DNA from: Ilumatobacteraceae bacterium
GTDB lineage: Bacteria > Actinomycetota > Acidimicrobiia > Acidimicrobiales > Ilumatobacteraceae
Direction of reading: 5' to 3'
DNA length: 37,182 nucleotides
Assembly (NCBI GenBank): GCA_013213745.1
Contig: JABSQH010000003.1
Location: 1 to 37,182, forward strand
Shown here: positions 31,095 to 37,182 of the stretch, piece after piece
Numbering within the stretch: the first letter of the stretch is position 1
Layout: every line of letters starts with the position of its first letter
Program-made: the position numbers and the translations under genes
Notes under the pieces: generated by a model
What the model was told of the DNA's origin: nothing
What the model saw: the letters and a program-made list of their open reading frames with translations, nothing else
The model's database searches: none

Positions 31095-31994
31095 TCACGG
31101 GGTCCGGATGTCGAGGCCGAAGATGCCCTCGAAGCGTTGCGCGTAGGCGGCGTCGTCGTCGACCAATTCGCCGAGAGCCACCCAGTCGGCGGGATCGATC
31201 CGATCGTGCATCGGCGCCAACTCATCACCGCCCCAGCTCACGTGATATCGCAGCCGTGGCTCGTCGGTGACGATCGCTTCGTGGACCACCTCGCCGACCT
31301 CGAACGGGTCGGTCGCGTTGAGGTACCCGGCGGCGTACATCTGCAACATCTGTCGATAGTGCCCGTCGTAGGCGCCGGTCACATTCGGAATGTCGGTGTT
31401 CTTCGCCAAGATCGCCGACTTCGTCACACCGGGCTCGATGATCGCGACGCGCACGCCGAAGGGAGCAACTTCGAGGGCCAACTCTTCGCTCAAGCCTTCG
31501 AGCGCCCACTTCGAGGCGACGTACGGTGCCTGGGCCACGGCACCAATGCGGCCGGCGACCGAGGCGATGTTCACGATCGTGCCGCTCCCGCGCTCGCGCA
31601 TCTGCGGCAACACCGCCTTGACACAACGCGCCGCTCCGACGACGTTGACGTTGTACACGTCGTGATACAGCTCGCTCGATGCCTCCTCGACGACACCGTT
31701 GCCACCGATTCCGGCGTTGTTCACCAAGTGATCGACACCCCCGGTGCGCTCGAGGATCTCGGCGAAACCGGCGGCGACCGATTCGTCGATCGCCACATCG
31801 AGTTCGGCGAGCTCGACGCTGACCCCGCGCTCGGCGGCCATCGCATTGAGCTTGGTCGCTTTGTCGATCGAGCGCACCGTGCCGATCACGCGGTGACCCC
31901 GCTCGGCGAGATGGATCGCTGTGGCTCGCCCGATCCCAGAGTTCGCTCCGGTGACCACGGAGACCTGCGGCATGTTGGCATCGGTACTCGACAT
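31095..31994 (-). CDS. Short-chain dehydrogenase/reductase (SDR) family oxidoreductase
   Basis: This 299-residue classical SDR has the cofactor motif TGANSGIG (15-22), an NNAG motif at 92-95, and the catalytic Ser145 (NIASVAG), Tyr158 and Lys162 (YVASK). VRVAIIEPGVTKS is the usual post-catalytic segment. It oxidises or reduces a hydroxyl/carbonyl with NAD(H) or NADP(H); Arg41 after the second strand (GTVRS) leans to NADP(H). The substrate is unknown. A TACGCT box lies 7 bases before the ATG, so it has its own leaderless promoter in the 18-bp gap after pheA in addition to any read-through. Confidence 0.9.
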   Translation of the reverse strand: MSSTDANMPQVSVVTGANSGIGRATAIHLAERGHRVIGTVRSIDKATKLNAMAAERGVSVELAELDVAIDESVAAGFAEILERTGGVDHLVNNAGIGGNGVVEEASSELYHDVYNVNVVGAARCVKAVLPQMRERGSGTIVNIASVAGRIGAVAQAPYVASKWALEGLSEELALEVAPFGVRVAIIEPGVTKSAILAKNTDIPNVTGAYDGHYRQMLQMYAAGYLNATDPFEVGEVVHEAIVTDEPRLRYHVSWGGDELAPMHDRIDPADWVALGELVDDDAAYAQRFEGIFGLDIRTP

Positions 31995-32001
31995 CGTGCC
32001 G

Positions 32002-32007
32002 AGCGTA
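32002..32007 (-). promoter_or_regulatory. -10 element of the SDR gene (leaderless)
   Basis: TACGCT lies 7 bases before the SDR ATG, wholly inside the 18-bp gap after pheA. It indicates an internal start within the pheA-SDR-phosphatase gene row. Confidence 0.5.
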
Positions 32008-32012
32008 GGCGA

Positions 32013-32963
32013 CTACCGATCGGTAGTGGCGAGGTCGATGTTCGACTGGATGTCGTGCATCCAGTCCTCGGCTTCGCGCCACCTGGTGTCGGCCTGAGCT
32101 CGGTCGGACTCGGCGGCATCACCAGCGGCCGGATACGACCCGAGGAACTTCACGCCGCCTTGTTTGGCGTGCAGCGCACGCATGGTGTCGGCGAGAAGCG
32201 CATCGCCGACATGTGATTCGGCGTACACGATGAAGCAATAGTCACCGAGCCCGCCCACCGGTGTCGGCCGACTGATCAGGTTCGACAAGTTGATCCGGCG
32301 GGCGGTGAATTCCTGCAGGATCGACACCAGGCTGCCCGGCTCGTCGGCGCGCTGGTAAATCACCAACGCAGTGCGGTCGTGGCCGGTCGGCGCGGGAATC
32401 CCCGATCGGGCCACCGTGACGAAGCGCGTCTGGTTGCCCTGCTGGTCGGCGATGTCGGCAGCGATCACGTCGAGCCCGTAGTGCGCCGCAGCGACTCGTG
32501 GTGCCAGTGCCGCAGTGGTCGACGACGCCTCTTCGCTCACCAGCCGGGCCGCGTCGGCGGTCGAATGCGCGGCGATCACCTCGGCGTCGCGAAGGTGCTC
32601 ACGGAGCCACAGTCGACACTGTGCGGCAGCGATCGGGATCGAATAGACCTGCTTCACGTCGGCGAGTTGCACGCCGGGCGTGGCCACCAGACAGTGCTCG
32701 ATGTCGATGACGATCTCGCGGGTGATCAGCAGGTCGTAGTCGAACGCCAGGGCGTCCTGGGTGAAGTTGACCATCCCCTCGATCGAGTTCTCGATGGGGA
32801 CCAGGCCCACCTCGACATCGCCTGCGGCGACGGCGTCGAGCACGTCGGGGGCGGTGCGGTACGGCACCTGCTCGAGATCGGCGAGATCAGCCTGCGTCAA
32901 CAGCGCCTGTTGGGTGAACGTTCCGAACGGCCCGAAGAACCCGACTCGTCGTGCACTGGTCAT
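32013..32963 (-). CDS. pheA: Prephenate dehydratase PheA
   Basis: PheA converts prephenate to phenylpyruvate, the penultimate step of phenylalanine synthesis. The 316-residue protein has a catalytic domain at about 6-185 (GPFGTFTQQAL, VPIENSIEG, NQTRFVTVAR with the catalytic Thr of the TRF motif at 179-181) and a C-terminal ACT domain from about 199 (GSLVSILQEFTARRINLSNLISRP). The motifs that bind phenylalanine for feedback are altered: GALV is GSLV and ESRP reads ISRP. The segment SIPIAAAQC also differs from the usual SHPQALAQC. A tail of about 40 residues follows the ACT domain. TAGCCT 8 bases before the ATG suggests leaderless transcription, divergent from larB. Confidence 0.95.
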   Translation of the reverse strand: MTSARRVGFFGPFGTFTQQALLTQADLADLEQVPYRTAPDVLDAVAAGDVEVGLVPIENSIEGMVNFTQDALAFDYDLLITREIVIDIEHCLVATPGVQLADVKQVYSIPIAAAQCRLWLREHLRDAEVIAAHSTADAARLVSEEASSTTAALAPRVAAAHYGLDVIAADIADQQGNQTRFVTVARSGIPAPTGHDRTALVIYQRADEPGSLVSILQEFTARRINLSNLISRPTPVGGLGDYCFIVYAESHVGDALLADTMRALHAKQGGVKFLGSYPAAGDAAESDRAQADTRWREAEDWMHDIQSNIDLATTDR

Positions 32964-32971
32964 GGCAGCTC

Positions 32972-32977
32972 AGGCTA
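32972..32977 (-). promoter_or_regulatory. -10 element of pheA (leaderless)
   Basis: TAGCCT reads on the minus strand 8 bases before the pheA ATG. The gap to divergent larB is only 40 bp, so the two promoters must overlap. Confidence 0.45.
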
Positions 32978-32987
32978 CGAGCAAGTG

Positions 32988-33002
32988 GTGCCGAGCTGGC
33001 AC
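32988..33002. promoter_or_regulatory. Inverted repeat at the larB start
   Basis: GTGCC-GAGCT-GGCAC is a perfect 5-bp-arm inverted repeat ending one base before the larB ATG. In the 40-bp gap between pheA and larB it could be an operator or a hairpin over the start. Confidence 0.3.
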
Positions 33003-33003
33003 G

Positions 33004-33750
33004 ATGATTGCCGTGGACGAGTCGACGCTGCGGACGCTCATCGCCGACGTGCAACAAGGAAACGTTGCGCCCGACGACGCGGTGGCCACCTTGCGTCGGT
33101 TGCCGTTCGCCGACGTCGGCGACGCCTTGGTCGACCATCACCGACACCTGCGCACCGGTGTTCCCGAAGCGGTGTACGGCCCGGGTAAGACACCCGACCA
33201 GTGCGTCGCCATCGTCGGTGAGCTGCTGGCCAACGGATCGGGGCCAGTCCTGCTGACGCGCACCGATGATGCCCAGCGCGCCGCCTGCCGCGCTGCACAC
33301 GGCGACGCCGACGAGGCGTCGGGATCGATGTTGTGGCGCGCCGGGTCGCCGACGCGGTCAGGAGACGTACTCGTGATCACCGCCGGCACGAGCGACCGCC
33401 CGATCGCCGCCGAGGCCGAGCTCACGTTGCGGGCCTACGGCTTCGACCCCACGGTCGTGGTCGATGTCGGCGTCGCCGGGCTGCATCGCCTCATCGCCAA
33501 CGTCGACCAGGTCATGGCCGCCGACGCCGTGATCGTCGTCGCCGGAATGGAAGGCGCCCTGGCCAGCGTGATCGGCGGACTCACCGCGGTGCCGGTCGTG
33601 GCAGTACCGACGAGCGTCGGCTACGGAGCCGGGCTCGACGGCGTCACGGCGCTCCTGGCGATGCATGCCTCGTGTGCATCGGGGATCACCGTCGTGGGCA
33701 TCGACAACGGATTCGGCGCGGCGAGCGCCATCGCTCGGATGGTCGCATGA
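33004..33750 (+). CDS. larB: Nickel-pincer cofactor biosynthesis protein LarB
   Basis: LarB carboxylates the pyridinium ring of nicotinic acid adenine dinucleotide and hydrolyses the anhydride, the first step of nickel-pincer nucleotide cofactor synthesis. The 248-residue protein has the expected N-terminal GVPEAVYGPGKTPDQ and a C-terminal AIR-carboxylase (PurE)-like domain with VITAGTSDRPIAAEAELTLRAYG, DVGVAGLHRL, VVVAGMEGALASVIGGL and VPTSVGYGAGLDGVTALLAMHASCASGITVVGIDNGFGAA. I take ATG 33004; GTG 33013 is an alternative. There is no clear ribosome binding site. Its TGA overlaps the ATG of larC. Confidence 0.95.
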   Translation: MIAVDESTLRTLIADVQQGNVAPDDAVATLRRLPFADVGDALVDHHRHLRTGVPEAVYGPGKTPDQCVAIVGELLANGSGPVLLTRTDDAQRAACRAAHGDADEASGSMLWRAGSPTRSGDVLVITAGTSDRPIAAEAELTLRAYGFDPTVVVDVGVAGLHRLIANVDQVMAADAVIVVAGMEGALASVIGGLTAVPVVAVPTSVGYGAGLDGVTALLAMHASCASGITVVGIDNGFGAASAIARMVA

Positions 33751-34940
33751 GTCGAGTCGCGTGGATCAACCCCGGTGCCGGTATCGCTGGCGACATGCTG
33801 CTCGCGGCCCTGATCGATGCCGGCGCAAACGTCACCACCATCCGCGGTGCGATCGGCGCGCTCGGTGTCGATGGGATCGAGCTGCGCATCGAGCGAACGA
33901 GCCGAGCCGGCATCGCCTCGACACGCGTCGACGTCCACACCTCCGATACTGCAACCCACCGATCGGCCGCCGACATCCATGCATTGATCAACGCCGCAGA
34001 CCTCACCGCACGCGTCGCCGAACAAGCGAGCGCGGTTTTCGCCCTGCTCGCGCAGGTGGAAGGCGAACTCCACGGCGTCGATCCCGCCGACGTCGAGTTC
34101 CACGAGGTCGGCGCACTCGACTCGATTGCAGACATCGTCGGCGCGTGTGCGGCGCTCGACGACCTCGATGTGAACGACGTGGTCGTCGCACCGGTCGGCC
34201 TCGGAACCGGACTGGTGCGCAGCGCTCACGGCACCATCCCCGGCCCTGCTCCTGCGACCATGGCCCTCCTTGCCGCCGCTGGTATCGACGTGCGCGGCAT
34301 CGACACCGAACTCGAGACCGCCACCCCGACCGGCGCCGCGCTGCTCGCCGCGCTGGCGACGTCGACCAGCTCGATTCCAGCGATGACCCCGACCACGGTC
34401 GGCTACGGCGCGGGCTCCGCCGATCCGCCCGATCGCGCCAACGTCGTGCAGATCGTGATCGGCGCGGCGACCGGACCCGATGTCGTCGACGGCGCCGCGA
34501 TCGAGACACTCGTTGTGCTCGACACCAACCTCGACGACGTGACGGGCGAGGTGCTCGCGTACACGGTCACCCGGCTGATCGAGGCGGGAGCACGCGACGC
34601 GTGGACCACGTCGATCACAATGAAGAAGGGGCGGCCGGCGCAACAACTCAGCGTGTTGTGCGACGCCGATCGAGTCACCGACCTCCGCGCCCTGCTCGTC
34701 GCCGAAACGGGAACGTTGGGGGTGCGCACCACGCCGGTCACGAGATGGGCGAGCGAACGCGACATCACATCGGTGGATGTCGACGGTCAAGCGATCAGCG
34801 TCAAGCGCTCAGCAGTCCGTGCCAAGGCCGAGTTCGATGACGCTGCCGCCGCAGCCCGCGCCCTCGGCCGGCCGCTCCGGCAGGTGTTGGCCGACGCAAT
34901 CGCCCGCGTCAGGCCAGCGCCTCGTCGATCCACACCTTGA
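33747..34940 (+). CDS. larC: Nickel-pincer cofactor biosynthesis protein LarC (nickel insertase)
   Basis: LarC is the CTP-dependent cyclometallase that inserts nickel to complete the pincer cofactor. The 397-residue protein has the family start INPGAGIAGDMLLAALIDAGA, then VEFHEVGALDSIADIVGACAALDDL, VGLGTGLVRSAHGTIPGPAPATMALL, ETATPTGAALLAAL, ETNLDDVTGE-like LDTNLDDVTGEVLAY and MKKGRPAQQLSVLC. In Lactobacillus larC is split by a programmed frameshift; here it is a single frame. ATGA overlap with larB shows coupling. The 3' end overlaps the convergent DsbA-like gene by 32 bp. larE and a racemase larA are not in the window. Confidence 0.95.
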   Translation: MSRVAWINPGAGIAGDMLLAALIDAGANVTTIRGAIGALGVDGIELRIERTSRAGIASTRVDVHTSDTATHRSAADIHALINAADLTARVAEQASAVFALLAQVEGELHGVDPADVEFHEVGALDSIADIVGACAALDDLDVNDVVVAPVGLGTGLVRSAHGTIPGPAPATMALLAAAGIDVRGIDTELETATPTGAALLAALATSTSSIPAMTPTTVGYGAGSADPPDRANVVQIVIGAATGPDVVDGAAIETLVVLDTNLDDVTGEVLAYTVTRLIEAGARDAWTTSITMKKGRPAQQLSVLCDADRVTDLRALLVAETGTLGVRTTPVTRWASERDITSVDVDGQAISVKRSAVRAKAEFDDAAAAARALGRPLRQVLADAIARVRPAPRRSTP

Positions 34941-35652
34941 TGTCATCGGCGCTGCGCGAGCCGCTGGCACGCGCGACGGCGGTGCCGTCGGCGTCGAGAA
35001 TCATCACATAGGGGAACGACGCACCACCGGAGACCAGAAACGCCGTGGCATCGGGGTCGTCAGCCATGGCGTCCCAGGGCCATTCCTTGTCGACCAACCA
35101 TTGCGATGGCGGGTAGTTGGCCTCGCCCTCCTGCACCGCAGTGCTCACCGCCACCACCTCGAGGTCGACGGGGATGTCGCCGCGTTCGGCGAGCTCGATC
35201 AACTCGGGGATCTCGTCATTGCAGTGCGGACACCAGTGGGCGAGGAACACGACCATCGTCGGCCCGTCGGTCGGCCCGCCGATCGTGATCGGTGTGCCGT
35301 CGAAACGCTCGCCCTGCAACACGGGGGCCGCGACCCCGACCACCGGATCGGTATCGGGGTTCTCCAACGGCGCGAGCGGGTCGCCCGTGACCACCACCGG
35401 CCGCGTCTCGCCGACAACGACGACGTCACCGTCGACAGCCGCGTCATCGTTGGTCTCGCCGTCGTCCGCCGACGCGCCGTCCTGCCCGCCGGCGACGTCG
35501 TTCGCCGCATCTCCCCCGTTGTCGTCTCCGCTGGCGACGATGGCGATCGCCGCCGCAGCGACGATCAGGAGGACGACTGCGCCCACGATGAGCCACAGCG
35601 GTCGACGCCCGGAAACAGGCGGACCGGGTTCGGGCTCGACGGCGGATGTCAT
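34909..35652 (-). CDS. Membrane-anchored thioredoxin-fold protein with CPHC motif (DsbA/TlpA-like)
   Basis: The 247-residue protein has a membrane anchor at about 19-40, an acidic Asp/Gly linker (41-80) and a thioredoxin-fold domain from about 103. The active site is HWCPHCNDE (Cys141/Cys144); CPHC is the dipeptide of oxidising DsbA proteins, while the rest of the domain (PTMVVFLAHWCPHC, ASFPYVMILDADG with the cis-Pro) looks TlpA/AhpC-TSA-like. It probably introduces disulfides into exported proteins outside the membrane. GGAG lies five bases before the ATG, which overlaps the stop of the DsbB-like gene (ATGA). It overlaps larC at its 3' end. Confidence 0.88.
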   Translation of the reverse strand: MTSAVEPEPGPPVSGRRPLWLIVGAVVLLIVAAAAIAIVASGDDNGGDAANDVAGGQDGASADDGETNDDAAVDGDVVVVGETRPVVVTGDPLAPLENPDTDPVVGVAAPVLQGERFDGTPITIGGPTDGPTMVVFLAHWCPHCNDEIPELIELAERGDIPVDLEVVAVSTAVQEGEANYPPSQWLVDKEWPWDAMADDPDATAFLVSGGASFPYVMILDADGTAVARASGSRSADDIKVWIDEALA

Positions 35653-36233
35653 ACGGTCTCCAGTTCCTCGATCGAACGTGATGCGTCGTCGTCCGCAGGC
35701 GGCGCGGGGAAGCGAATCCAGACCAAGGCCAGGATCGAGACGAAGCCGACGAGCGCCATGGTCGCGAGGCTGATGAATCCGAACTCGCGGAACCACACAG
35801 CGGTACACGACGGGCCGGACAAGTCGCACGACCCGGTGTCGAGCGACGGCCTCCATTCGATCAGGTTGTGATAGGCGGCGATGCCCGCGCCGATGACGGC
35901 AATGGGCGCGACGTACCACCGCACGTCCGGGTCTCGCCGCAGCGCACCGACGAGCAGAATCGCCGTCAACGGGTACATCGCGATCCGCTGGAACCAACAG
36001 AGGCGACACGGCACGAACCCCGCGACTTCGGAGAAGTACAGACTTCCGAAGGTCGCTGTTGCTGCCACCAAGAACGCCAGCCACACACCTGCGTCGGTGA
36101 TCGATCGACCGATGTCGGCGGCCATCGCGTTGCCCATCCCGGCAGCGACGCGCAGCACGACGAGCAGGAGCACGCCGCCCATCGCCACCAGCGTGAGCAG
36201 CGCGAAGAACAGCTGCCAAGTGTCGGTTGTCAC
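35649..36233 (-). CDS. DsbB-family disulfide bond formation protein
   Basis: The 194-residue membrane protein has about five hydrophobic helices and two cysteine pairs. The first is FVPCRLCWFQRIAMYP (Cys76/Cys79), the CxxC-QR signature of DsbB/BdbC that passes electrons to quinone. The second is SCDLSGPSC (Cys136/Cys143) in the second outside loop. It should reoxidise the CPHC protein encoded immediately downstream with ATGA overlap. I prefer the GTG at 36233 (MTTDTWQLFF, just before the first helix); GTG 36260 is possible. No ribosome binding site is seen. Many actinobacteria use VKOR instead, so a DsbB-type partner is notable. Confidence 0.87.
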   Translation of the reverse strand: MTTDTWQLFFALLTLVAMGGVLLLVVLRVAAGMGNAMAADIGRSITDAGVWLAFLVAATATFGSLYFSEVAGFVPCRLCWFQRIAMYPLTAILLVGALRRDPDVRWYVAPIAVIGAGIAAYHNLIEWRPSLDTGSCDLSGPSCTAVWFREFGFISLATMALVGFVSILALVWIRFPAPPADDDASRSIEELETV

Positions 36234-36285
36234 CGAGCACAAGTATGGCGGGCAGCGCACGCGCGCTCATGGCGCGTCGGCCCAC

Positions 36286-36291
36286 TACCGT
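36286..36291 (+). promoter_or_regulatory. -10 element of the membrane protein gene (leaderless)
   Basis: TACCGT ends 9 bases before the ATG at 36301, with no ribosome binding site between. It is divergent from the DsbB-like gene. Confidence 0.4.
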
Positions 36292-36300
36292 CAGCGCGAC

Positions 36301-37182
36301 ATGACATCCATGGTCACTGCCGTGCCGGCTGCTGACACGGCGACCGCCGTCGTTCGCGAGCTGCGGGCGACACGGCTGCAGCGCCGGCTCGGCGACACCG
36401 AGTGGTTCGATGTCGCCTACCGCGCCTATCTGTTCGCCCTCGGCGGCCTGATCGCGACCGTCGTCGTGTCCGATGCCATCCGCAGCCAACTCACCGACGA
36501 GATCGATGCAGCGGTGCTCGTCGATCGCGGTCCGGCGATCATCGGTCTCCTGGTCGCAGCAGCGATCGCCGCCGGCGTGCGCAGCGGTGCCGACGGCGGA
36601 CCGGTAGCGGTCGAGGCCGCCGACGTCCGCCATCTGCTGCTCGCACCGGTCGCTCGTTCAGCGGTGCTGCGCACACCGACGGCGCAACGACTGCGCTCGG
36701 TGGCGTTCGCCGGAGCGGTCATCGGCGGCGCCGTGGGCCAGTTCGTCGCCATCGAACAACCCGGGTCACGCGCCGCATGGGGCGCTGCCGGGGCACTCGC
36801 CGGAGCAGCGACCGGCGCCGCCTTCGTTGCGTGCGCTGTGCTCGCCCACTCGATACGCCTCAGCCGACCGGCAGCAACCGTGGCGGCGAGTGTGCTGCTC
36901 GGATGGCAATTGGTCGCGGCGTACACCGCCTGGGTCGACGCCGACCGGCGGGTCATCGGCCCGTGCGACACGATCGGCGCAGTCGCGTTGTGGGGAGTCG
37001 AGGTCAATGCGCTCGACGCGCTGGGTGTTGCTGCGGTGGTGGCACTCGTGCTGGGTGCTTTGGTCCGCTGTGGCCGCCTGCGCATCGACGCCCTGGTTCG
37101 CCGCGCTGACCTGGTGAGCCAGTTGCGGTTCGCGGCAACCACCCAAGACCTGCGCACCGTGGTGTTACTGCGGCGCCAACTG
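36301..37182 (+). CDS. Multi-helix membrane protein, partial
   Basis: The open frame of 294 codons runs from ATG 36301 to the right edge without a stop. It begins with a basic cytoplasmic stretch (RELRATRLQRRLGDTEWFDVAYRAYL), then about six hydrophobic segments rich in Ala/Val/Gly (such as FALGGLIATVVVSDAI, IIGLLVAAAIAAGV, WGAAGALAGAATGAAFVACAVLAHS, ALGVAAVVALVLGALV). The visible end (LVRRADLVSQLRFAATTQDLRTVVLLRRQL) resembles the cytoplasmic part of ABC-2-type exporter permeases whose ATPase gene often follows. I do not recognise the family with certainty. Opposite-strand readings of this stretch are Arg/Ala/Ser-rich shadows. Confidence 0.75.
   Translation, partial: MTSMVTAVPAADTATAVVRELRATRLQRRLGDTEWFDVAYRAYLFALGGLIATVVVSDAIRSQLTDEIDAAVLVDRGPAIIGLLVAAAIAAGVRSGADGGPVAVEAADVRHLLLAPVARSAVLRTPTAQRLRSVAFAGAVIGGAVGQFVAIEQPGSRAAWGAAGALAGAATGAAFVACAVLAHSIRLSRPAATVAASVLLGWQLVAAYTAWVDADRRVIGPCDTIGAVALWGVEVNALDALGVAAVVALVLGALVRCGRLRIDALVRRADLVSQLRFAATTQDLRTVVLLRRQL

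Overview
The window reads as chromosome of a high-GC Gram-positive, most likely a marine-type actinobacterium of the class Acidimicrobiia (Ilumatobacter-like). This is inferred from GC-rich third positions, frequent GTG starts, leaderless TANNNT promoters, actinobacterial sensor kinases, Thr/Ala/Pro wall linkers and a short SsgA-like remnant. There is no rRNA to confirm it, and I see no phage, insertion sequence, plasmid origin or CRISPR array.

Layout. 1-886: the end of a type IV pilin-like operon. 1079-4081: CoA-transferase, aminotransferase and msrA, minus strand. 4183-7958: a GNAT acetyltransferase, an aminotransferase/omega-amidase-like pair and an exported polysaccharide deacetylase. 7945-12540: a signalling cluster in which an Asp-rich exported protein and a diguanylate cyclase are divergent from a response regulator and a kinase with an extremely acidic sensor. 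12438-14699: an AI-2E-family permease, then an enoyl-CoA hydratase preceded by two tiny ORFs in an ATGA-overlap chain. 14991-16644: an unknown protein, mscL, the remnant of a kinase/WD40-type regulator, and tRNA-Arg. 16709-29834: a cell-envelope block with a LysM/transglycosylase protein and one 11.2-kb gene for a 3726-residue, 24-module DUF11 surface protein ending in an LPASG wall-sorting signal. 30213-30427: two divergent tRNA-Ser genes. 30514-32963: phosphatase, SDR dehydrogenase and pheA. 33004-34940: larB-larC. 34909-36233: a DsbA/DsbB-like oxidative folding pair. 36301 to the end: a partial membrane protein.

How the parts may work together. The most notable locus is the giant surface protein. 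It has a two-level repeat structure: a duplicated four-module block, and three terminal modules with an exact 375-bp period. Most of its C-terminal modules carry a cysteine pair. It is preceded by an in-frame 43-codon ORF with a strong ribosome binding site directly behind a hairpin. The Dsb-like pair in the same window could supply disulfides to such exported proteins, and the neighbouring LysM/transglycosylase protein could open the wall. Both links are inference. The acidic kinase and its divergent Asp-rich partner look like a candidate cation or envelope-charge sensing module.

Genome style. Genes are tightly packed. Three convergent pairs overlap at their 3' ends (14, 103 and 32 bp), operons use ATGA/GTGA overlaps, and at least seven genes have a TANNNT -10 element only 6-9 bases before the start codon, the mark of leaderless mRNAs.
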